From: Caldithrix sp.
Lineage (GTDB): Bacteria > Zhuqueibacterota > Zhuqueibacteria > Oceanimicrobiales > Oceanimicrobiaceae
Assembly (NCBI GenBank): GCA_004357015.1
Contig: SMXE01000063.1
Span: 1-5,419 of the forward strand
DNA: 5,419 nt
Reading direction: 5' to 3'
Below, in pieces: positions 1 through 5,413 of this stretch (positions are counted from its first letter, which is position 1; each line of letters starts with the position of its first letter). The translations under genes and the position numbers were made by a program. The notes beneath the pieces are model-generated. The model was given only the letters and a program-made list of their open reading frames with translations. It did no database searches and was not told the DNA's origin.

Positions 1-468
1 CCATTGATCACCTGGATTTACAGACCCGTCTACCGTCCTTACCGGTCCGTGTTTCATGTGGGATTTTATCCGCGCTGGTGGCGGCCGCACCGCCATGTAA
101 CCATAAATACTTATCACACCCGTACGGTCAGGTGGACGAGCAGATCTACTTTCCATTTCACCAAAACAACGCGAGTTAGGAGCGTCCATAAAATAAACTA
201 TAAGCCGCGGTCCTCTACCCTGGTTAAGAAGAAAACGAGCGTCACTTACACAACTTCCGGAGCCAAGGGGACCAAGAAAGTCACTAAGACAACCTCATCG
301 AGAGGGAAAACAACGACAGTAAAAAAAGGCGCCAGTAAGACGACAAACAAGAAAACAGGCAAGACAACCGTCAAGAAGGGGACCAAGAAAACCACCACGA
401 CAAAGGGAGCAAAAAAGAGCACCACCAAGAAAGCCGGAAAGAAGACAAGGGTGAAGAAGAAAAATTAG
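1..468 (+). CDS. Basic Thr/Lys-rich protein of unknown function, C-terminal part (5' end outside window)
   Basis: The frame is open from the left edge and ends at TAG (466-468). The first possible in-window start is a TTG at position 4 with no room to see a ribosome binding site, so this is probably the C-terminal part of a longer protein. Residues below are numbered from that TTG. Residues 1-45 are rich in Tyr, Trp, Arg and His (YRPVYRPYR, FYPRWWRPHR). From about residue 72 to 154 the chain is almost only Lys, Thr, Gly, Ser and Ala, with TTVKKG at 104-109 and again at 121-126, ending in KKKN. There is no recognisable enzymatic domain and no membrane segment in the visible part. Such a tail would be strongly positive and probably disordered, resembling histone-H1-like bacterial tails in charge but with Thr in place of Ala/Pro. 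Nucleic-acid or anionic-polymer binding is therefore only an inference; a secreted or envelope protein with a lost N-terminal signal is equally possible. Codon choice in the tail is varied, which supports real coding. I do not recognise the family. Confidence 0.55.
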   Translation, partial: PLITWIYRPVYRPYRSVFHVGFYPRWWRPHRHVTINTYHTRTVRWTSRSTFHFTKTTRVRSVHKINYKPRSSTLVKKKTSVTYTTSGAKGTKKVTKTTSSRGKTTTVKKGASKTTNKKTGKTTVKKGTKKTTTTKGAKKSTTKKAGKKTRVKKKN

Positions 469-813
469 CTATACCTTTATACCTTTACTCAGACGTTCTG
501 CGAGTCTTCCTCACAGCGGAACAAAAATGGGTATCGGCAAGGTTCAAAGAAAACCAGGCCGCTTTGACAAGCTCGAATCCCTGTGTGTTGTTCATTGTCG
601 TGAGAGTTTGTTCACACCTCCGTTGCGTTGAATCCAAACCACGTAGCAGCGTGTCCGCCCGGGCGGCGTTTGGCCTTGGGGTATTCCTCGGTGAAGGCGG
701 CTCCACCGTAGCATGTTCAAATTGACGATTCGGTAAAATGGAATGATCGATGACGCCGAGCGAGCGGGGATCAGGAATTGAATCAGAGCCACATAAATTG
801 AAAGGTAAACGAA
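469..813. other. 345-base spacer without a convincing gene
   Basis: This lies between the basic protein and the hemolysin III gene. It begins with a tandem ATACCTTT pair (471-486) just after the TAG. It contains a perfect 12-base GC palindrome CCGCCCGGGCGG (655-666) and a weak imperfect hairpin at 689-708 (CGGTG/CACCG arms, GCGG loop). A - strand frame at 485-706 would encode 73 residues rich in Arg and Thr that match no family I know. A TTGACG at 722-727 has no good -10 partner at the right spacing. The promoter of the downstream gene should lie in the right part, but I cannot place it. No rho-independent terminator with a T-run is visible after the first gene. Confidence 0.5.
655..666. repeat. 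12-base perfect GC palindrome
   Basis: CCGCCCGGGCGG reads identically on both strands. It has no loop, so it is not a terminator stem as it stands, and no T-run follows on either strand. It could be a dimeric protein-binding site or simple GC-rich chance sequence. It sits about 150 bases upstream of the hemolysin III start, which is farther than most operators. Confidence 0.35.
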
Positions 814-816
814 TTG
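801..816 (+). promoter_or_regulatory. Ribosome binding site and TTG start of hemolysin III gene
   Basis: AAAGG (801-805) lies 8 bases before TTG (814-816). An in-frame TGA at 799-801 closes the frame just upstream, and the next in-frame ATG is at residue 81, inside the conserved core. The TTG is therefore the only start that keeps the conserved N-terminal E-E-x-x-N-x-x-x-H segment, making this an uncommon-codon start decided by the sequence. Confidence 0.7.
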
Positions 817-1464
817 TCGGTCACACAGAATAACAATCACCAAAGATACACAGTTAGGGAGGAAATCGTCAATAGCCTTACGCATGGGGTGGGCGCGTTG
901 CTCAGTATTGCCGGACTCGTGGTGCTGGTGGTATTTGCAGTATTACATGGTGACGTATGGCACATTGTGAGTTTTTCAATATTTGGCAGTACCCTGGTCC
1001 TGCTGTATCTGGCGTCGTCGCTTTATCACAGCGTCTCAGAACCGACCGCGAAGATGTTCTTTAAAAAATTAGATCATTCTGCAATTTTTTTGCTGATTGC
1101 AGGCTCTTATACGCCATTTATGTTGGTGAGTCTGAGGGGCGCCTGGGGTTGGAGTATATTGGCAATCATTTGGGCATTAGCGATCTTCGGGATCATACTG
1201 AAATTCATTTTCATGCCGAGATTTGGGAAGGTTTCAGTAGCAATCTACCTTTTCATGGGCTGGTTCTGTGTGGTGGCTCTCAAAGAATTATCAGAACACG
1301 TGCCGCCATTGAGCCTCACTTTGATGATCTTGGGTGGATTATCTTACACCGCTGGCGTAATTTTCTATGCTTGGCGAGGGCTCCCCTACGGCCATGCTGT
1401 TTGGCACGTTTTTGTTTTGAGCGGAAGTATGCTGCACTATTTTTCAGTGTTGTCTATTTTGTAG
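814..1464 (+). CDS. trhA: Hemolysin III / PAQR family seven-helix membrane protein (TrhA/YqfA-like)
   Basis: This 216-residue protein has the usual length of bacterial hemolysin III proteins. Seven hydrophobic segments are visible at about 25-44, 49-71, 89-107, 112-133, 140-157, 166-187 and 194-215. Family motifs are in order: REEIVNSLTHGVG (15-27), with E16/E17, N20 and H24; SSLYHS (68-73) with H72; KKLDHSAIFLLIAGSYTP (84-101) with D87; and HAVWH (194-198) with H194 and H198. In PAQR proteins the three His, with the Asp nearby, form the metal site at the cytoplasmic side of the bundle, and all are present, so the protein looks intact. Bacterial members are linked to membrane-fluidity homeostasis; the hemolysin label comes from a Bacillus cereus homologue and need not imply toxicity. 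The substrate, if any, is unknown; ceramidase-like hydrolase activity is proposed for the wider superfamily. It starts at TTG (814) behind AAAGG and stands alone, convergent with the hydrolase gene. Its G+C is lower than that of the - strand genes. Confidence 0.93.
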   Translation: MSVTQNNNHQRYTVREEIVNSLTHGVGALLSIAGLVVLVVFAVLHGDVWHIVSFSIFGSTLVLLYLASSLYHSVSEPTAKMFFKKLDHSAIFLLIAGSYTPFMLVSLRGAWGWSILAIIWALAIFGIILKFIFMPRFGKVSVAIYLFMGWFCVVALKELSEHVPPLSLTLMILGGLSYTAGVIFYAWRGLPYGHAVWHVFVLSGSMLHYFSVLSIL

Positions 1465-1514
1465 TTTGCCACCTGTGGTCACATCTGCTACTATCGCATA
1501 AACATGCAGTTTTG

Positions 1515-1587
1515 GATCGATGAGCGTTGATCGAAGTTCGATGATTATTATCTTGAGAAGAGGCCAATCGTCGATCATCGATCAACG
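1515..1587. repeat. Multi-way inverted repeats at the convergent gene junction
   Basis: Three perfect inverted pairs share one right arm: GATCGATGA (1515-1523) with TCATCGATC (1575-1583); CGTTGATCGA (1525-1534) with TCGATCAACG (1578-1587); TCGATGAT (1538-1545) with ATCATCGA (1574-1581). They compete, so only one can form at a time. The right arm contains the hydrolase stop codon (TCA at 1582-1584 on the + strand). The location between two converging genes suits a bidirectional transcription end, but there is no T-run, so this is not a standard intrinsic terminator. A dispersed GATCGA-type intergenic repeat is the other reading. Confidence 0.5.
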
Positions 1588-2580
1588 ATTACGTAACATT
1601 CCTTCCGAATAAGCCAAAATCGCATAATCCATCCAGCGGTGATTGCCGAGCGGGGTCTTGCTTGCGGAGACGAAGCCCATGTGGCCGCCGTGGCGGGTGA
1701 TGTGGTAGGTGACAATGTCGTTTTCAGGCAAGCGGGTGAAGGTTTCCGGCGGAATGAACGGATCGTCCTGGCTGGCGAGGAGGACGGTGGGGGTTTTGAT
1801 CGCTGCCAGAAATTGTTTGGCGCTGCATTGGGTGTAGTAGTCTTCGGCCGAGGTGAAACCGTGCAGGGGGGCGGTGCAGATCTCATCGAAGTGGCGGAGG
1901 GTGCAGCCGCGTGGAAAGCGGAGATCGGGGAAGTCAGGGAATTTTCGTTGCCGCTCTGCCATGTCGGTCTTGAGCATGCGAACGAAGCGGCGGTCGTAGA
2001 TCCGGTTTTGCGGTTTGCCCAGCGCGTCGGCGCAGCGGGAAAGCTCGATAGGGGGCGTCACGGCGATGGCGCCGCGCAGGGTTGGTGGAATGGCTTCGGT
2101 AGCTTGTCCCAGCAGTTTGAGCAGGGCGTTGCCGCTGAGCGAGAGCCCAACTGCCAGCATGGGGATGCCCGGGTGGAGGTCGGCGATTTTGAGCAGCACC
2201 CGGCTGACGTCGTCGCTTTTGCCGGAGTGGTAGGTGCTTTTTGCCAGTCCGTGTCCGTCGCCGCAGCCGCGGTGATTCATACGGAAGACGGTCCAGCCAC
2301 GGTTCTGGAACAGGTGTGCGAGTCGCAGCATGTAGGGCGAGTTGGCGTCGCCGCCGAGTCCGTGCATGAAGACGATAATCTTCTTAAACGGCGCTTTGCG
2401 GTTCGGCCGGTTTTCACAGACGACCAGTTGGTCGCCGTCGCCGCAGTGGATGTGGTGGCGTTTGGTGCTGCGAACATGGTTGGCACCGGGCAGATAGTAG
2501 CCGACGATGGTTTGCAGGTGCCCGCCGGGGACGAGCGGGTGCGGTTTGAAGGGGAGAAGGTTATTGGCTATTTCGTTCAT
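1582..2580 (-). CDS. YheT-family alpha/beta hydrolase (putative esterase)
   Basis: The 332-residue product matches the YheT/ABHD1-3 group of serine hydrolases (COG0429) in length and motif order. Seen here: the N-terminal signature HPLVPGGHLQTI (14-25), where family members usually have a NGHLQTI-like segment; the oxyanion strand FMHGLGGD (71-78); NHRGCGDG (102-109); the nucleophile elbow GLSLSGN (145-151) with Ser147; the acid in ASQDDPFIP (269-277), probably Asp273; and the base in RHGGHMGF (296-303), His300. The triad is complete. The elbow has Ser149 where GxSxGG normally has Gly. Family members hydrolyse carboxylic esters or are of unknown substrate; the natural substrate cannot be read from the sequence. 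No signal peptide is evident, so the enzyme is probably cytoplasmic. The ATG at 2580 places the signature at the expected distance, and no in-frame start is seen in the bases upstream that I translated. There is no good Shine-Dalgarno sequence (TTATTCAATTCAC precedes the ATG). It is last in a possible reductase-thrC-hydrolase transcript, 104 bases after thrC. Confidence 0.9.
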   Translation of the reverse strand: MNEIANNLLPFKPHPLVPGGHLQTIVGYYLPGANHVRSTKRHHIHCGDGDQLVVCENRPNRKAPFKKIIVFMHGLGGDANSPYMLRLAHLFQNRGWTVFRMNHRGCGDGHGLAKSTYHSGKSDDVSRVLLKIADLHPGIPMLAVGLSLSGNALLKLLGQATEAIPPTLRGAIAVTPPIELSRCADALGKPQNRIYDRRFVRMLKTDMAERQRKFPDFPDLRFPRGCTLRHFDEICTAPLHGFTSAEDYYTQCSAKQFLAAIKTPTVLLASQDDPFIPPETFTRLPENDIVTYHITRHGGHMGFVSASKTPLGNHRWMDYAILAYSEGMLRNR

Positions 2581-2684
2581 GTGAATTGAATAACTAAAGA
2601 CGTGGTTTGGGAGGCGACACGGGCTGGCGATCCTATTCGTGTCGATTTGTTCGAATTCGTGATTCCGTTTTTGAGCAAAGTTGC
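2581..2684 (-). other. 104-base spacer between thrC and hydrolase gene
   Basis: I see no gene, no strong hairpin with a T-run and no clear promoter. An 8-base palindrome CGAATTCG lies at 2652-2659. The spacer is long enough to hold a separate promoter for the hydrolase, so co-transcription with thrC is possible but not shown. Confidence 0.4.
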
Positions 2685-4022
2685 CTACCCGAAGTGCTCG
2701 TCGATTTTTTGCCGAACGATTGAGACGTCGGCCGGAATTTCTACCGGCGGATTTGCAAACCGCGACGCGATGCCGGGAAGGTCTTGTTCGTGGTACCTTA
2801 CCTTGAAATCTGTGAACTTAAGTCCGTGCGCGGTGGAGATAACAACGACTTCATCCTGCGATTTTATTTCTTTCTTCTCGACCAGCTTGAGAAACGCCGC
2901 CAGCGCGACGCCCGTTTGGGGGCATGTGAAAAGACCGTGCCCATCGGCGCGTGCGCACGCGTTCGCCAGCTCTTCTTCGCTAGCTTGCTCTACGATACCG
3001 TCCAAGCGCTTCAGCACTTTGATGGCTTTTCTCACACTCACCGGATCGCCGATTTGAATGGCCGTAGCAAGGGTGGTGTTGGCAGGCTTGGCTGCGAAAT
3101 CCTCGAAGCTGCGTTGGTAGCTTTCGAACAGAGGGTTGGCCTCTTGCGCCTGGGCGCAGACCAGTCGCGGCAGACGGTCGATGAGACCGACCTCGTGCAT
3201 TTCAAGCAAGCCTTTGCCGATGGCTGACACGTTCCCCAGATTCCCGCCCGGAACGATGATCCAGTCCGGCACGCGCCAGTCGAGCTGCTGCACCACTTCC
3301 ATTGCCACGGTCTTCTGTCCCTCGACGCGTAAGGAATTCATCGAATTGGCCAGGTAGATTTCCTTTGATTCTGTGAGTTCCTGCACGACTTTCATGCAAC
3401 CGTCGAAGTCGGTGTCCAACGCCAGTGTCAGGGCGCCGTTGGCGATGGGTTGAATGAGCTGCGCCGTGGAGATTTTGCCTTTTGGCAGCAGCACGAGCGC
3501 CGGAATGCCGGCAGCGGCGCAGTAAGCCGCCAGCGCAGCAGAGGTGTCGCCGGTGGAAGCACAAGCCACCGCTTTGATCTTCTTGCCGTCCGCGATCATT
3601 TGCCTGACCATGGAAACCAGCACAGTCATGCCCAGATCTTTGAACGAGCCGGTGTGGCTGTTGCCGCACAGTTTTACCCAGAGGCGCCGGATGCCGGTTT
3701 CCTGCGCCAGCGCCGCAGCGTTGAACAGCGGCGTGCGGCCTTCCCCCATGGAAACGATATGCCGGTCTTCCACAACCGGACAAACCCACTCCTTTTTGCT
3801 CCAGACGCCGCTGGCAAATGGCCCGGCCGCCTGCATCTGTCGCTGCGCAAACAGTTCCTGCCATTGTGCCGGGGATTTCGATTTTAAGCTGTCCAGATCG
3901 TGGCGAACCTCGAGCAACTCCCCCGAATGTGGACAGCGGTAGATGATTTCGTTGAGTGGGTATCGGTCCTGAAAGTTTTCGTCGATGCTCTGAAACCAGG
4001 CTTTGTCGTTTTTCGCTTTCAT
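2685..4022 (-). CDS. thrC: Threonine synthase (PLP-dependent)
   Basis: Threonine synthase converts O-phospho-L-homoserine and water to L-threonine and phosphate, the last step of threonine synthesis, in the cytoplasm. The 445-residue product shows the fold-type II PLP enzyme hallmarks in order: SMGEGRTPL (91-99); [13 protein letters not shown] (120-132), with Lys128 as the expected Schiff-base lysine; [13 protein letters not shown] (155-167); the phosphate-cradling GGNLGN loop (259-264); DPVSVRKA (326-333); and STAHGLKF (396-403). The N-terminus has [12 protein letters not shown] (28-39), like the zinc-ribbon-like segment of plant/archaeal-type threonine synthases (CxxCG-LLEV), but only Cys30 remains of the first pair. 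The length fits the longer bacterial forms with an N-terminal extension. The start is fixed: an in-frame TGA (4026-4028 on the + strand, read in reverse) lies one codon before the ATG at 4022. Upstream GGTTGAGAA is only a weak ribosome site. It lies 44 bases after the reductase gene on the same strand. No Thr/Ile-rich attenuator is apparent beyond two tiny ORFs in that gap. Confidence 0.96.
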   Translation of the reverse strand: MKAKNDKAWFQSIDENFQDRYPLNEIIYRCPHSGELLEVRHDLDSLKSKSPAQWQELFAQRQMQAAGPFASGVWSKKEWVCPVVEDRHIVSMGEGRTPLFNAAALAQETGIRRLWVKLCGNSHTGSFKDLGMTVLVSMVRQMIADGKKIKAVACASTGDTSAALAAYCAAAGIPALVLLPKGKISTAQLIQPIANGALTLALDTDFDGCMKVVQELTESKEIYLANSMNSLRVEGQKTVAMEVVQQLDWRVPDWIIVPGGNLGNVSAIGKGLLEMHEVGLIDRLPRLVCAQAQEANPLFESYQRSFEDFAAKPANTTLATAIQIGDPVSVRKAIKVLKRLDGIVEQASEEELANACARADGHGLFTCPQTGVALAAFLKLVEKKEIKSQDEVVVISTAHGLKFTDFKVRYHEQDLPGIASRFANPPVEIPADVSIVRQKIDEHFG

Positions 4023-4042
4023 TTCTCAACCGTTAGTGGACT

Positions 4043-4062
4043 CATGAATCGAAATTTTCATG
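4043..4062 (-). repeat. Short inverted repeat in reductase-thrC gap
   Basis: CATGAA (4043-4048) and TTCATG (4057-4062) form a 6-base perfect inverted pair around an 8-base AT-rich loop, immediately after the reductase stop and 20 bases before the thrC ATG. The stem is AT-rich and weak and lacks a T-run, so it is unlikely to be a terminator. It overlaps the start codons of both mini-ORFs in the gap. Confidence 0.35.
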
Positions 4063-4066
4063 GCAT

Positions 4067-5194
4067 TCACTCAATCAGGCGGGCCGCAATGCCTTTCTTT
4101 TCTGTGAAGTGGGCGAGCAGGACGCTGGCCAGACCATCGACCAGCGGTCTGAGCTTGCGCCAATAAAAGTACCTGGCGATCAAGCGGTTGCGATTCAGCA
4201 GCTTACCCAGGCGATTGTCAGCGATGAGTTGATTGTAGTTTTCGAAACTGAAGTCGTTGGTTTCGAATGCACGCTTGACCGCGTCCGCCGCCACGGGTCC
4301 GTAGCCCAACGCCATGGAAATGCCTTCGCCCAGCCACGGTTCGATGCCGGCTGCATCACCCACCAGCAGCACGTTGGGAGAGGAGTAGATGCCATTGGGC
4401 ACAAACCAGCGCTCCGGGTGCCCCATCAAGCCTACCTCTGTGCTCGACATGCCGCGCGCTTCGAGTTTGTGGGTCAGCAGGCGCCGGAGGTCTGCCCGCC
4501 TGTCTTCCCGGATTCGGCTATCGAAGACGCCAATGTTGAGGTGCGCTTCATTGTTGATGAACGAGGGGAAGTCCCACAGATAGCCCTGCAAATGCTGCGT
4601 CAGCGGACGAAAGTCGAGTACGGCCATGTTTTCTCTGAACTCGGGCGTCTCTTCGGCATTAACCTTTACTGCGACTTCCAGCAAGCGCGACACCCGCGTA
4701 GCATTCTCGCGGATCATTTTTCGTCGTACAAGACTACGCGCGCCATCCGCCCCGATGACCACCCGTGCCAGGTACACATCCCGCGAGGTCTTGACCTGCA
4801 CCCGACCGTCCTGGCGGCCAAGTTCGAGCACGGCCTCATTTTCCCGGATTTCGACGCCCCGCACGCGTGCCTGTCGCACGAGGTCAGCGTCAAATTCACT
4901 GCGCAACACGATGCGCATCAGGTTTTCACGTGCAAATTCCAGCGGCTTCCTGCCGATGTGGAAGCGTACCCGGTGAATTGGGAAACCGGCCACGCGCCGT
5001 TCGACCTGCAAGTCGTCAAGGATCTGCTCGGCGAATTCGGTAACGCCGCCACCGCACAGCTTGTGCCGCGGATGTTGTTCTTTTTCAAGGATAAGGACCT
5101 CAGCTGCCAAAGCAGCGGCGCTCTGTTTTAAGCTAAGCGCTACCGAAATACCTGCCGGGCCAGAGCCTACTATGATGATATCTCTCTTTTCCAT
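4067..5194 (-). CDS. FAD-dependent geranylgeranyl reductase family oxidoreductase
   Basis: The chosen start (ATG at 5194) gives 375 residues beginning MEKRDIIIVGSGPAG, with the dinucleotide-binding GSGPAG (10-15) at the normal distance from the N-terminus. Further marks are KLCGGGVT (45-52), the K-x-CGGG element typical of geranylgeranyl reductases, with Cys47; VIGADGARSLVRR (147-158), the second flavoprotein motif; and LLVGDAAGIEPWLGEGISMAL (276-296), the FAD ribityl-binding segment. The family (COG0644, ChlP/archaeal GGR-like) uses reduced FAD to saturate double bonds of prenyl chains such as those of chlorophyll, archaeal lipids or menaquinone. Which substrate applies here is unknown; in a non-photosynthetic bacterium a quinone or other polyprenyl lipid is the likelier guess. 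The C-terminal part (about 340-365, YFYWRKLRPLVDGL and LASVLLAHF) is amphipathic and might touch the membrane. The frame stays open upstream to another ATG at 5266, but those 24 extra residues are Arg-rich, translate the spacer repeat and precede the FAD domain without family support. GAGAA lies next to the chosen ATG. It is first of the - strand trio. Confidence 0.87.
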   Translation of the reverse strand: MEKRDIIIVGSGPAGISVALSLKQSAAALAAEVLILEKEQHPRHKLCGGGVTEFAEQILDDLQVERRVAGFPIHRVRFHIGRKPLEFARENLMRIVLRSEFDADLVRQARVRGVEIRENEAVLELGRQDGRVQVKTSRDVYLARVVIGADGARSLVRRKMIRENATRVSRLLEVAVKVNAEETPEFRENMAVLDFRPLTQHLQGYLWDFPSFINNEAHLNIGVFDSRIREDRRADLRRLLTHKLEARGMSSTEVGLMGHPERWFVPNGIYSSPNVLLVGDAAGIEPWLGEGISMALGYGPVAADAVKRAFETNDFSFENYNQLIADNRLGKLLNRNRLIARYFYWRKLRPLVDGLASVLLAHFTEKKGIAARLIE

Positions 5195-5230
5195 TTCTCT
5201 TTTGAAAATCAAACCACGAATGTGCCTGGC

Positions 5231-5243
5231 GCGGCGAAGCCGC
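5231..5243. repeat. Small GC hairpin GCGGC-GAA-GCCGC
   Basis: A perfect 5-base stem with a 3-base loop, standing out as the only GC-rich element in an AT-rich spacer. On the - strand it reads GCGGCTTCGCCGC, 37 bases upstream of the chosen reductase start, so it would be in the leader of the mRNA if transcription begins farther upstream. There is no following T-run in the - direction. It adjoins the A motif of the next repeat directly. Confidence 0.5.
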
Positions 5244-5340
5244 AAATCACAAAATCCAAATGACAAATTTCAAACATATGCCACTACTGACCACTAACTA
5301 AGGGTTTGGGATTTTATTTTTTGTGATTTGTTGTCATTTG
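5243..5340. repeat. Paired inverted CAAATCACAAAA / CAAATGACAA motifs
   Basis: Left side: A = CAAATCACAAAA (5243-5254) and B = CAAATGACAA (5257-5266). Right side: the exact reverse complements A' TTTTGTGATTTG (5319-5330) and B' TTGTCATTTG (5331-5340). The order is A B ... A' B', not the nested A B ... B' A', so both arms cannot pair in one simple hairpin; A with A' or B with B' can. A further related word CGATTTGTTATTTT follows at 5341. The words differ by few bases, which suggests a short unit amplified by slippage or a degraded intergenic mobile repeat. No transposase or target duplication is visible. Confidence 0.6.
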
Positions 5341-5360
5341 CGATTTGTTATTTTGAAAAT

Positions 5361-5413
5361 TACAAACCCAGATAGAAAACTTTGCCCAAAAAATACAATG
5401 TTGCGGGTTTGTA
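5361..5413. repeat. 9-base inverted repeat near right edge
   Basis: TACAAACCC (5361-5369) and GGGTTTGTA (5405-5413) are perfect reverse complements separated by 35 bases. A related GGGTTTG word occurs at 5302-5308. The pair could be the ends of a small element, an operator pair, or a loose hairpin. The window stops 6 bases later, so the context is cut off. Confidence 0.4.

Noticed and set aside
246..428. Val/Phe/Leu-rich 60-codon - strand ORF that looks like membrane segments
   Set aside because: It is the exact antisense of the Lys/Thr-rich tail: AAG/AAA and ACN codons read in reverse give Leu/Phe and Val, so the hydrophobic look is an artefact.
655..708. Intrinsic terminator for the first gene
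   Set aside because: The palindrome and the nearby weak hairpin have no T-run after them and are almost 190 bases or more past the stop codon.
722..750. Possible sigma-70 promoter with TTGACG (722-727) before the hemolysin III gene
   Set aside because: At 16-18 base spacing the -10 candidates are TGATCG, GATCGA or ATCGAT, poor matches to TATAAT; the nearby TAAAAT (734-739) is too close to be its partner.
1639..2589. 316-codon + strand ORF opposite the hydrolase gene
   Set aside because: The - strand frame has a complete alpha/beta hydrolase motif set. The + strand translation is a Val/Ala/Gly/Glu-rich shadow without motifs, as expected opposite GC-rich coding DNA.
3202..4029. 275-codon - strand ORF overlapping thrC in another frame
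   Set aside because: It lies on the same strand as thrC in a shifted frame and is Arg/Gly/His-rich with no motif; thrC has full catalytic motifs throughout.
4109..5131. 340-codon + strand ORF opposite the reductase gene
   Set aside because: The - strand encodes clear FAD-binding motifs in order. The opposite frame has no recognisable domain and is explained by codon bias of the real gene.
5243..5340. CRISPR-like array of CAAAT words
   Set aside because: The units are only 10-12 bases, in opposite orientations, with no regular spacers and no cas gene nearby.
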